Below are positions 27,041-35,224 of a DNA stretch of 64,000 nt, one piece after another. Each line of letters opens with the position of its first letter. Position 1 is the first letter of the stretch. Source of the DNA: Polaribacter sejongensis (lineage in GTDB: Bacteria; Bacteroidota; Bacteroidia; Flavobacteriales; Flavobacteriaceae); the NCBI RefSeq assembly GCF_038024065.1, contig NZ_CP150667.1:2487501-2551500 (forward strand), given 5' to 3'. The notes beneath the pieces were generated by a model. The model saw only the letters and a program-made list of their open reading frames with translations, did no database searches and was not told the DNA's origin. A program made the position numbers and the translations under genes.

Positions 27041-28441
27041 ATGAAATACGATATTATTGTAATTGGATCTGGTCCTGGAGGATACATTTCTGCAGTTAGA
27101 GCATCTCAATTAGGTAAAAAAGTAGCAATTATTGAAAAATATTCAACTTTAGGAGGAACTTGTTTAAATGTTGGATGTATTCCTTCTAAAGCATTATTAG
27201 ATTCTTCTCATCATTATTATGATGCTGTTAACCATTTTGACGAGCATGGAATTTCTGTTGAAAACCCTACGTTCGATTTTGGAAAAATGGTAGAAAGAAA
27301 AGCCAAAGTTGTAGAAACAACTACAGGAGGAATCACATATTTAATGGACAAAAACAATGTTGATGTTTTTGAAGGTTTAGGTTCTTTTGAAGATGCAACA
27401 CATGTAAAAATTACTAAAAACGATGGTTCTTCAGAAATAATTGAAGGAACTAATATTATTATCGCAACAGGTTCTAAACCGTCTACTTTACCTTTTATTT
27501 CTTTAGACAAAGAGCGTGTAATTACTTCTACCGAAGCTTTAAAATTAACTGAAGTACCAAAACATTTAATTGTAATTGGTGGTGGAGTTATTGGTTTAGA
27601 GTTAGGTACTGTTTACAAACGTTTAGGAGCAAATGTAACTGTAGTAGAATACGCACCAAAAATTACACCAACTATGGATGCGGATGTTTCTAAAGAACTT
27701 ACTAAAGTTTTAAAGAAACAAGGTATTAAATTTGCTGTAAGTCATGGTGTTACTTCTGTAGAAAGAAACGGTGATGAAGTTATCGTAAAAGCAAATAACA
27801 AAAAAGGTGAAGAAGTTACTTTTACTGGAGATTATTGTTTGGTTGCTGTTGGTAGAAAAGCATATACAGAAGGTTTAGGTTTAGAAAAAATTGGTGTAGA
27901 AGTTAACGAACGTGGGCAAGTTACTACAAACGATCATTTACAAACCAATGTTTCTAATATTTACGCAATTGGTGATGTTGTTAAAGGGGCAATGTTAGCA
28001 CACAAAGCAGAAGAAGAAGGTGTTGTTGTAGCTGAATACTTAGCTGGCGAAAAACCACATATCGATTATAATTTAATTCCTGGTATTGTGTATACATGGC
28101 CAGAAGTTGCTGCTGTTGGTAAAACAGAACAAGAATTAAAAGATGCAAAAGTAGATTACAAAGTTGGTAAATTTTCTATGAGAGCTTTAGGTAGATCTCG
28201 TGCAAGTGGAGATACCGATGGTTTTGTAAAAGTTATTGCAGATAAAAATACAGATGAAATCTTAGGAGTTCACATGGTTGGTGCACGTGTTGCAGATTTA
28301 ATTATGGAAGCTGCAGTTGCAATGGAATACAGAGCATCGGCAGAAGACTTGGCAAGAATTTGTCATGGTCACCCAACGTATTCTGAAGCGGTAAAAGAAG
28401 CTGCAAAAGCTGCTTGGGACGGAAAGCCTTTAAATGCTTAA
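27041..28441 (+). CDS. lpd: Dihydrolipoyl dehydrogenase
   Basis: This is the E3 component of pyruvate and 2-oxoglutarate dehydrogenases and of the glycine cleavage system, reoxidising dihydrolipoamide with NAD. The 466-residue protein has the FAD loop IGSGPGGYISAVRA, the redox disulfide GGTCLNVGCIPSK (about residues 40-52), the NAD loop VIGGGVIGLELGTVY and the C-terminal His-Glu pair region CHGHPTYSEAVKEA. It is monocistronic with a strong terminator. Confidence 0.97.
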   Translation: MKYDIIVIGSGPGGYISAVRASQLGKKVAIIEKYSTLGGTCLNVGCIPSKALLDSSHHYYDAVNHFDEHGISVENPTFDFGKMVERKAKVVETTTGGITYLMDKNNVDVFEGLGSFEDATHVKITKNDGSSEIIEGTNIIIATGSKPSTLPFISLDKERVITSTEALKLTEVPKHLIVIGGGVIGLELGTVYKRLGANVTVVEYAPKITPTMDADVSKELTKVLKKQGIKFAVSHGVTSVERNGDEVIVKANNKKGEEVTFTGDYCLVAVGRKAYTEGLGLEKIGVEVNERGQVTTNDHLQTNVSNIYAIGDVVKGAMLAHKAEEEGVVVAEYLAGEKPHIDYNLIPGIVYTWPEVAAVGKTEQELKDAKVDYKVGKFSMRALGRSRASGDTDGFVKVIADKNTDEILGVHMVGARVADLIMEAAVAMEYRASAEDLARICHGHPTYSEAVKEAAKAAWDGKPLNA

Positions 28442-28463
28442 ACAGTAAAACATATAATTTTAA

Positions 28464-28499
28464 AAATCTCGAAATACATTTATTTCGAGATTTTTTTTT
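28464..28499. terminator. Terminator shared by lpd and the convergent DUF4230 gene
   Basis: AAATCTCGAAATA (28464-28476) pairs with TATTTCGAGATTT (28481-28493) and is followed by nine or more T on the plus strand. The stem also encodes the last codons and stop of the convergent gene. Confidence 0.9.
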
Positions 28500-29088
28500 G
28501 CGCTTCATTTTCTTCTAAAGCCGTATAATCTAGTTTCCAGCCAATAGTTTCTACGATGTTTTCCATTAATAAAATGGCTTCTAAAGCTTCTTTATTTGCC
28601 AATTTTATTAAATTACTTTCTGGTATTTTATTCAACACATGTTCTTTTGCGTCTTTATTTAAACTGGTAAAATCTTCTGTACCAAACTTATTTAAATAGC
28701 CATTTTTTATGTCGTAAAACTTAATATCGCATTCAATAGAAACTACTTCTGGCTGCGGAAAATTTGATAAAACAATTTCCTTTTTTTCTGTATTAGCTGC
28801 CAGTTTAATTTTTCTAAAGTCGAAACCAATGTGTGCTTTTGCCTGAATTAAAACAATCGCTTTTTTCTTACTACTAAATCCCCAAAAGTTTTCTTTGGTA
28901 TTTTCATGATGATAAATTTCAGAGAAATCGCCTTCTACAGTAATCAATTTAGACACTTTCTTTATTTTATCCAATAAAATAACAGATTGCTTTTCTACTA
29001 AATCTTTTTTCTTTGATACTGAAAATCGTTTCGATATCACATAGGAAATCCCTAAACCAATAATCAATCCTAAAATAATTAACTCCAT
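28480..29088 (-). CDS. DUF4230-family membrane-anchored protein
   Basis: This 202-residue protein has one N-terminal membrane segment (MELIILGLIIGLGISYVIS) and a DUF4230 domain (about 40-185: VSKLITVEGDFSEIYHHENT, KKAIVLIQAKAHIGFDFRK). The family is widespread in Bacteroidota and Firmicutes and has no settled function; membrane-associated stress or envelope roles have been guessed. Its stop codon and last residues (KKISK) lie within the stem of the lpd terminator, so the two genes are tightly packed. Confidence 0.85.
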   Translation of the reverse strand: MELIILGLIIGLGISYVISKRFSVSKKKDLVEKQSVILLDKIKKVSKLITVEGDFSEIYHHENTKENFWGFSSKKKAIVLIQAKAHIGFDFRKIKLAANTEKKEIVLSNFPQPEVVSIECDIKFYDIKNGYLNKFGTEDFTSLNKDAKEHVLNKIPESNLIKLANKEALEAILLMENIVETIGWKLDYTALEENEAQKKISK

Positions 29089-29199
29089 AATGTAAATATA
29101 CTACCAAAAAATAAATATAAAAAAAACATAATTGTCAATTCATATCAAGAGGCTTTTATCTTTCCTTTTTCTTTTTAAAAAGTTACTTACTTTTATAAC

Positions 29200-30423
29200 A
29201 TGAAAAAAAATATGCTGTTACTTTCTTTTTTAATGATTTTTTACAATCTGAATAGTCAAGAAAGTGAGACCCCAAAAACACAACCTTCTAAATTTTTATC
29301 AAACTTTTACTATAGTGTTAACTTTGGTGGTATTTTTTATCCTTTTTCTAATGATAACTTAATTGATGGTTATGAAACAGAAACCTTCAGTAAAAATTAT
29401 TTTTCAGGAAAATTAGGTTTTGGCTATAAAGTAAATGAAAACCTAGCATTACAATTTGGAGTTATTAGACCTGCTTCTTGGTTTAAATATGACAATGTAA
29501 ATAATATTGGTTATTTTAGAAGTGTGTGGATTAACGCTTGGTATTTGTCACTCAAAAAAAACATCAACATCACTAAAAAGCTATCCTTTTTTGGAGAAGT
29601 TGGCGCTGCAAATGTTACACGAAGTGGTTTTTCTATAGACGAAAAAGTAATTTATGACGATGCTCATTTTGGAAACTTACTCTATGGTTTTGGGTTCAAT
29701 TACCAATTAAATGACAGATGGAAACTGGCCCTAAACGGGACTTTCTTTCCGAAATCTAACAAACACAATCAACCTTCTATTTCGCAAGCTTCTGTTGGTT
29801 TTGAATATCACATTCAGAAAATACCTGAAGAGTTGGCTTTAGAGTACGAAAATGATGAAAGGTATTTCTTTCCAAATAACATTTTACAAGTCAGTTACGG
29901 AACCAGTAAAATTGGTTTTGGCGCAAACCAATTTTTCGGAATGAGCTTAAAAGTTGGTAATTTCGAAAGTTTCGGAATTCCAGTTTTTTGGGTTGGAGAT
30001 GTAAAAGCAGAAAATTCTTTTTCTATCACCTACCAAAGACTTGCTTTTAGAACACAAAAACTTTTTTCTCTAGATTGGGGTGTAAGTGTTACCGCTTTTA
30101 ACACAGAAGCCACCAATACAAATGTGTTTGCGTTTTCTATTTTCCCTACCATGCGTTTTTACTTAATGCGAAGAGATGGTTTTGACATGTACACCAATTA
30201 TTCTTTAATTGGGCCTACTTTTTTAACCAAAAGCAACATAGATAATCTAGAAACAGGACCTAAAATTACGTATCAAGATACGATGGGTTTAGGTGTTTTC
30301 TTTGGAGAAAAAAGAGCTTACAACGCAGAACTTAGAATTATGCATTACTCTAACGGAAATATTTTTACCAAAAATTCTGGTGTTGCAATTCCTATCCAAT
30401 TTACAATTGGAAAAACATTTTAA
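29200..30423 (+). CDS. Outer-membrane protein with PagL-like lipid A deacylase (acyloxyacyl hydrolase) C-terminal half
   Basis: This 407-residue protein has a signal peptide (to about residue 20). It then has what looks like two beta-barrel halves. Residues 30-210 resemble an OmpA/OMP-type barrel (YSVNFGGIFYPFSND, GYKVNENLALQFG, ASVGFEYHIQK). Residues 225-407 resemble PagL (VSYGTSKIGFGANQFFG, AELRIMHYSNGNIF, ending QFTIGKTF). The H-Y-S-N motif matches the catalytic His-x-Ser of PagL, which removes the 3-O acyl chain of lipid A. The arrangement is longer than PagL itself (~170 residues). A near-consensus TACTTTTA box lies 4 bases before the ATG. Confidence 0.72.
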   Translation: MKKNMLLLSFLMIFYNLNSQESETPKTQPSKFLSNFYYSVNFGGIFYPFSNDNLIDGYETETFSKNYFSGKLGFGYKVNENLALQFGVIRPASWFKYDNVNNIGYFRSVWINAWYLSLKKNINITKKLSFFGEVGAANVTRSGFSIDEKVIYDDAHFGNLLYGFGFNYQLNDRWKLALNGTFFPKSNKHNQPSISQASVGFEYHIQKIPEELALEYENDERYFFPNNILQVSYGTSKIGFGANQFFGMSLKVGNFESFGIPVFWVGDVKAENSFSITYQRLAFRTQKLFSLDWGVSVTAFNTEATNTNVFAFSIFPTMRFYLMRRDGFDMYTNYSLIGPTFLTKSNIDNLETGPKITYQDTMGLGVFFGEKRAYNAELRIMHYSNGNIFTKNSGVAIPIQFTIGKTF

Positions 30424-30474
30424 CATCAACATCAAATCAATTTAAAAATTTATACCTCAAAGAAATAAGAATTG

Positions 30475-30482
30475 TATTTTTG
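30475..30482 (+). promoter_or_regulatory. Candidate -7 box directly before pabB
   Basis: TATTTTTG matches TAnnTTTG and ends 8 bases before the pabB ATG. A transcript from it would be leaderless or nearly so. No -33 TTG at normal spacing. Confidence 0.35.
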
Positions 30483-30490
30483 AAGCGAAT

Positions 30491-31792
30491 ATGCAAAGAA
30501 CAACTCGCACTTTTTCTGTTGATAATACTATTGAGTTCAAAAACAATTTATTGTCTTGGGCGCAACAATTTGAAACTGTTATTTGGTTAGACTCCAACAA
30601 TTATCATCAAAAATACTCTAGTTTCGATGGTGCATTAGCAGCAGACGATTTTACTTCTATTAAAACAGATTATTACAACGCTTTTGAGAAATTAAAGGAA
30701 TACCAAACCATTACCAAAGATTATATTTTTGGTTACATTACCTATGATGTTAAAAATGATGTTGAGCAACTTTATTCCAAGAACTTTGATGGTTTAGATT
30801 TTGCCGATTTGTATTTTTTTCAACCTAAAAAGCTTGTTTTTATAAAGGGAAGTTCTGTAGAGTTTCAGTATTTAAGAATGGTAGATAATGAAATTGAAGG
30901 TGATTTTGATGAGATTCTTAAATCTAAAAATCCAACAATCCAGCAATCTAAAAGTGACATCAAAATAAAACTACGAATTCACAAGGATGAATACCATGCA
31001 AAAGTAACCGAAGTTTTAGAACATATAAAAAGAGGCGATATTTACGAAGCCAATTTTTGTCAAGAATTTTATGCAGAAAACGCTACTATAAATCCGATAG
31101 AAGTGTATAAACACCTCAACCAGATTTCCGAACCTCCTTTTGCTTCTTTTTTAAAGTTAGATAATCAATACGCCTTGTGCGCATCACCAGAAAGATATAT
31201 TAAAAAAGAAGGCACAAAAATAATTTCTCAACCTATAAAAGGAACCGCAAAAAGATTGGTAAGCGAATTTGATGACGCGCAATTAGCGTTAGATTTAACG
31301 CGAGACGAAAAAGAACGCGCAGAAAATGTAATGATTGTAGATTTGGTTAGAAATGACCTGTCTAAAACAGCCAAAATAGGAAGTGTAAAAGTAGAAGAAT
31401 TGTGCAAAGTATATTCTTTTAAACAAGTACATCAATTAATTTCTACAGTAGTTTCTGAAGTAGAAGAAAACACACATCCGATAGACGTGCTACAAAGTAC
31501 GTTTCCGATGGGAAGTATGACCGGAGCTCCTAAAGTTTCTGCCATGAAAATTATTGAAGATTTAGAAGAAACCAAACGCGGATTATACTCTGGAACGATT
31601 GGTTATTTTACACCAGAAAATGATTTTGACTTTAACGTAATTATAAGAAGTATCTTATATAATGAAGATAAAAAATACATCTCCTACTCTGTTGGTGGTG
31701 CCATTACAGCACAATCTGTAGTAGAAAAGGAATACGAAGAATGCTTACTGAAAGCAAAAGCAATGAAGTTTGCTTTATTGAATTCTAAGTAA
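30491..31792 (+). CDS. pabB: Aminodeoxychorismate synthase component I (PabB-like)
   Basis: The enzyme makes 4-amino-4-deoxychorismate from chorismate and ammonia for folate. The 433-residue protein has the chorismate-binding core with IKRGDIYEANFCQEF, QPIKGTAKR (the Lys of the PIKGT motif marks PabB rather than TrpE, which has PIAGT), the NVMIVDLVRND stretch and PMGSMTGAPKVSAM. The N-terminus MQRTTRTFSVDNTIEF looks complete, which supports the start at 30491. The next gene follows after 30 bp. Confidence 0.9.
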   Translation: MQRTTRTFSVDNTIEFKNNLLSWAQQFETVIWLDSNNYHQKYSSFDGALAADDFTSIKTDYYNAFEKLKEYQTITKDYIFGYITYDVKNDVEQLYSKNFDGLDFADLYFFQPKKLVFIKGSSVEFQYLRMVDNEIEGDFDEILKSKNPTIQQSKSDIKIKLRIHKDEYHAKVTEVLEHIKRGDIYEANFCQEFYAENATINPIEVYKHLNQISEPPFASFLKLDNQYALCASPERYIKKEGTKIISQPIKGTAKRLVSEFDDAQLALDLTRDEKERAENVMIVDLVRNDLSKTAKIGSVKVEELCKVYSFKQVHQLISTVVSEVEENTHPIDVLQSTFPMGSMTGAPKVSAMKIIEDLEETKRGLYSGTIGYFTPENDFDFNVIIRSILYNEDKKYISYSVGGAITAQSVVEKEYEECLLKAKAMKFALLNSK

Positions 31793-31822
31793 ACAGTAAT
31801 CATAAAATAATTATCAATAAAT

Positions 31823-33139
31823 ATGACAACATTTAAAAAAACAGCTACTTTACTGCTAATTGGGTTCTTATTTTTCTCACATTTTTCGATCGCTCAAAAT
31901 GAAAAAATCACTTACGGAAATCCTTCTGAAGTGGGTATGGACTCACTTTACATTTATACCAAGGTAGATTCTATTATGAATGTTGGCATACAGCAAGAAG
32001 CATTTCCTGGTGCCCAAATTTTAGTGGTAAAAGACAGTAAAATTATTTTTAATAAAGCCTATGGTTTTCATACCTATGATAGCATTCAGGCAGTAAGTTT
32101 AAATGACATTTATGATTTAGCTTCTGTAACAAAAATCACAGGACCTTTACCTGCATTAATGAAACTTCATTCTGAAGGAAAACTAGATTTAGACAGTCCT
32201 TTTAGCACATATTGGAAACCTTGGAAAAAAAGAAAAGACAAGAAAGAACTTACCGTTAGGGAAATTTTAGCGCATCAAGCAGGATTAAATCCTTATATTA
32301 TTTTCTTAAATGAAGTTTTAAAGAAAGATGGTAAAATAAAATCGCGTTTTATAAAAAGTAAGGCAAGCAGAAGGTTTAAAAATGAAGCTTACGACGGACT
32401 TTATATTAAGAATCGATTTAAAAATAAAGTCTTTAGACACATTAACAGATCTAAAGTTTCTGATGTAAAAAAATATAAATATTCCGGATTAAGCTTTTTA
32501 ATTTATCCTGATTTGATCAGTCAAATTACCAATAAAAATTACACAGAATATCTGCATGATAATTTTTATGGTCAATTAGAAGCAACCACTTTAGGTTACA
32601 GACCAAAATCTAAAAACTTTAATAATTTAATTGTGCCAACAGAAGTCGATAGCCTTTTTAGAAAAGGACTTACAAAAAACTGGGTTCATGATGAAAACGC
32701 CGCTCTTTTAGGTGGAGTTTCGGGTAATGCAGGTTTGTTTGGTACTTCATTAGATTTGGCAAAAATTATGCAGATGTATGCCAATTACGGAATCTATGGC
32801 GGAAAAAGATATATTTCTGAAAACACGGTACGAGAGTTTACTAAAATTCAATATCCAGAAAACGAAAACAGAAGAGGTTTAGGTTTTGACAAACCCTTAA
32901 TAGACAATGCTACATTATCTATAAAAGAGGCGTATCCTGCGCCAGAAGTGAGTCCAGAGAGTTTTGGACATAGTGGTTTTACAGGAACTTTTGTTTGGGC
33001 AGATCCAACAAATAACTTAGTTTTTATATTCTTATCAAATAGAGTGTATCCCAATAGAAACCATAGAAATATATACAATCTAAATATAAGACCAAAGCTG
33101 CAGCAAGTGTTTTATAAAGCAATAAAAGACAATCAATAA
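31823..33139 (+). CDS. Secreted serine beta-lactamase-fold hydrolase (class C / penicillin-binding type)
   Basis: This 438-residue protein has a signal peptide ending near IAQ. The nucleophile motif is S-V-T-K in LASVTKITGPLPALM, a Tyr motif lies around KYKYSGLSF, and the third box is HSGFTGTFVW. Relatives include esterases, D-aminopeptidases and transpeptidase-like proteins. In Bacteroidota the same domain is often fused to NagZ-type GH3 enzymes. The substrate cannot be read; a cell-wall role is one option. Confidence 0.82.
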   Translation: MTTFKKTATLLLIGFLFFSHFSIAQNEKITYGNPSEVGMDSLYIYTKVDSIMNVGIQQEAFPGAQILVVKDSKIIFNKAYGFHTYDSIQAVSLNDIYDLASVTKITGPLPALMKLHSEGKLDLDSPFSTYWKPWKKRKDKKELTVREILAHQAGLNPYIIFLNEVLKKDGKIKSRFIKSKASRRFKNEAYDGLYIKNRFKNKVFRHINRSKVSDVKKYKYSGLSFLIYPDLISQITNKNYTEYLHDNFYGQLEATTLGYRPKSKNFNNLIVPTEVDSLFRKGLTKNWVHDENAALLGGVSGNAGLFGTSLDLAKIMQMYANYGIYGGKRYISENTVREFTKIQYPENENRRGLGFDKPLIDNATLSIKEAYPAPEVSPESFGHSGFTGTFVWADPTNNLVFIFLSNRVYPNRNHRNIYNLNIRPKLQQVFYKAIKDNQ

Positions 33140-33155
33140 TTTTATTTAAATTTAC

Positions 33156-33392
33156 ATGATGATACCAAATCAAGAAGAACTTTTTAAAAAAACCTTAGAC
33201 AGTTTAGACGAAAAACCAACAGAACAAAATATGTTTAACATGTTTTTAAAGTTATACCCAAAGGAATGGAAAGATTTAAAAATTACCTTTTCTAAATTTA
33301 ACAGAAGTAAACAATTTGGTAGAACTATTCCGTTGCCAAAACCAGAAGTTTCTATCAGAAAAGAGATTCGTGCTTGGTTAAACAAACAATAA
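33156..33392 (+). CDS. Small conserved-looking protein of unknown function
   Basis: This 78-residue soluble protein starts MMIPNQEELFKKTLDSLDEKP and is rich in Lys and Phe, with no signal peptide or membrane segment. I do not recognise a family. It lies 16 bp after the hydrolase gene and ends 1 bp before the next gene, so it belongs to an operon leading towards tilS. Two ATG codons at 33156 and 33159 are both possible starts. Confidence 0.65.
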   Translation: MMIPNQEELFKKTLDSLDEKPTEQNMFNMFLKLYPKEWKDLKITFSKFNRSKQFGRTIPLPKPEVSIRKEIRAWLNKQ

Positions 33393-33393
33393 A

Positions 33394-33855
33394 ATGTTTG
33401 ATTTTATAGGATGTATTTTAGATACCTACTTAGACATCAAACATTGGTTTAAAACAAAAAAAAGAAGGAAGTATGAAAAAGAAAATAACCTCCCAAAAAG
33501 TATTGTGTGGCATCCAATGACAAAACCGTTGTTGATTTTCTTTATCATTATTACTCCTATTATCTTCCTATTTTCATTCTTCTTTTTTAAAAATGAGAAT
33601 AAAAAGAGAACTACAAAAAGAATGCTGGAAATTTCTAAACTTTTAGAAGCAGAAAAGAAACAATTTGGAAAATTTCCATCAGCATTAAAAGACATTATTA
33701 GAAACAACCCGTTAAGAAGCAATTTAACAACGGATTATTGGAAATCTACTTTTGTATATATCCCATCTAAAGATGGACAAAATTACCAATTGACTTCTTT
33801 AGGAGGAGATGGGAAATTGAATACAAAAGACGATATACAATACTCTTCAAATTAA
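33394..33855 (+). CDS. Membrane protein with a pseudopilin (GspG)-like C-terminal domain
   Basis: This 153-residue protein has a basic N-terminal cytoplasmic part (KTKKRRKYEKEN), one membrane segment at about 48-68 and a periplasmic helix (KRMLEISKLLEAEKKQFGKF). Its tail has the layout TDYWKSTFVYIPSKDGQ, YQLTSLGGDGKLNTKDDI. That tail matches the calcium-binding end of type II secretion pseudopilin G, where the D-G-x-x-x-T-x-D-D loop binds calcium. No prepilin peptidase site is visible, and no other secretion genes are near. The domain call rests on motif reading. Confidence 0.6.
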   Translation: MFDFIGCILDTYLDIKHWFKTKKRRKYEKENNLPKSIVWHPMTKPLLIFFIIITPIIFLFSFFFFKNENKKRTTKRMLEISKLLEAEKKQFGKFPSALKDIIRNNPLRSNLTTDYWKSTFVYIPSKDGQNYQLTSLGGDGKLNTKDDIQYSSN

Positions 33856-33880
33856 ACAACACTATCACATTTAAAATTGT

Positions 33881-33888
33881 TATTTTTG
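33881..33888 (+). promoter_or_regulatory. Candidate -7 box directly before tilS
   Basis: TATTTTTG ends 7 bases before the tilS ATG, the same arrangement as before pabB. It suggests a leaderless message or an internal promoter of the operon. Confidence 0.35.
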
Positions 33889-33895
33889 AGGTATA

Positions 33896-35206
33896 ATGCT
33901 AAAAAAACTAGAGAACCACATTCACAAAAATCTTCCTTTTTTAAAGGATAAAAAGTTATTAATCGCCATTTCTGGCGGAGTAGATTCTGTGGTTTTAGCA
34001 CATCTTTTATCAGCCTTAAAATTTAATATTTCTCTTGCACATTGCAACTTTAATTTAAGACCAATTGAGTGTGATATAGACGAAGAGTTTGTAAAAACCT
34101 TAGGTAAAAATCTAAATACCGAAGTTTTTACAATTCATTTTAATACAACAGAATTTGCCAAAGAAAACAAACAATCTACACAAATTGCAGCAAGAAATCT
34201 CCGTTATGATTGGTTTAATGAACTCATAGAAAAACACCAATTCGATTATATTTTAACAGCACATCATGCAGATGATAACTTAGAAACTTTTCTAATTAAT
34301 TTAACGCGTGGTGCCGGTTTAGATGGCTTAACCGGAATTCCGGAAATTAATGGAAATATTGTGCGTCCGCTTTTAAAATTTTCTAGAGAAGAAATTTTAG
34401 CTTTTGTAAAAGAAAATAATATTGCTTGGCGAGAAGACAAAAGCAATGCATCTACAAAATATATCAGAAATAAAATTAGACATCAAATTCTTCCCGTTTT
34501 AAAAGGAATTAACCCTAGTTTGCTAGAAACTTTTGAAAAAACAACGGCACATTTAAAGGAAAGTCAGCAAATCATTGAAGATAAAATTGGTGAAATATCA
34601 TCAGAAGCCATCGCATCAGAAAATAGTATTTCTAAAATAGATATTTCTAAAATCGAAAAATTATCGAATCCGAAGGCTTATTTATATCAGCTTTTAAAAG
34701 ACTATAATTTTACAGAATGGGACGATGTTGCTGATCTACTTTCTGCCCAATCTGGAAAACAAATTATCTCTAAAACACATACTTTATTAAAAGATAGAAG
34801 TTTTTTATTACTTTCTAAAAAAGTTTTCTCTGCTGTACCCAAAATAACAATTGAGATAGACGAAAATACGACCATAATTACAGCACCTATCCATTTAAAA
34901 ATTGAAGAAGTACAAGAAAAATCAATAGAAAATAAACAAACTATTTATGTCGATAAACAGCTTCTAAAATTCCCGTTAAAACTTAGAAGATGGCAAGATG
35001 GAGATTTCTTTTATCCATCTGGAATGACAGGAAAAAAGAAATTAAGCAAGTATTTTAAAGACGAAAAATTTTCGCTTTTACAAAAACAAAATACTTGGCT
35101 ACTCTGCAATAATGACAATGCCATTATTTGGATTATTGGATCTAGAAAAGACAATCGTTTTAACAAAAACGAAGCTACAGATGAACTTTTAAAAATTTCA
35201 ATATAA
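33896..35206 (+). CDS. tilS: tRNA(Ile)-lysidine synthase TilS
   Basis: TilS changes C34 of the tRNA-Ile with CAU anticodon to lysidine, so that it reads AUA and not AUG. It is essential. The 436-residue protein has the PP-loop ISGGVDSVVLAHLL (about residues 24-37), AHCNFNLR, TAHHADDNLETFL and the N-type signature RPLLKFSREEI, then the C-terminal substrate-binding domain with DGDFFYPSGMTGKKKLSKYF. Length is usual. It is followed 18 bp later by a TlpA-like lipoprotein gene. Confidence 0.95.
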   Translation: MLKKLENHIHKNLPFLKDKKLLIAISGGVDSVVLAHLLSALKFNISLAHCNFNLRPIECDIDEEFVKTLGKNLNTEVFTIHFNTTEFAKENKQSTQIAARNLRYDWFNELIEKHQFDYILTAHHADDNLETFLINLTRGAGLDGLTGIPEINGNIVRPLLKFSREEILAFVKENNIAWREDKSNASTKYIRNKIRHQILPVLKGINPSLLETFEKTTAHLKESQQIIEDKIGEISSEAIASENSISKIDISKIEKLSNPKAYLYQLLKDYNFTEWDDVADLLSAQSGKQIISKTHTLLKDRSFLLLSKKVFSAVPKITIEIDENTTIITAPIHLKIEEVQEKSIENKQTIYVDKQLLKFPLKLRRWQDGDFFYPSGMTGKKKLSKYFKDEKFSLLQKQNTWLLCNNDNAIIWIIGSRKDNRFNKNEATDELLKISI

Positions 35207-35224
35207 AATTAAACCAATAGAATT

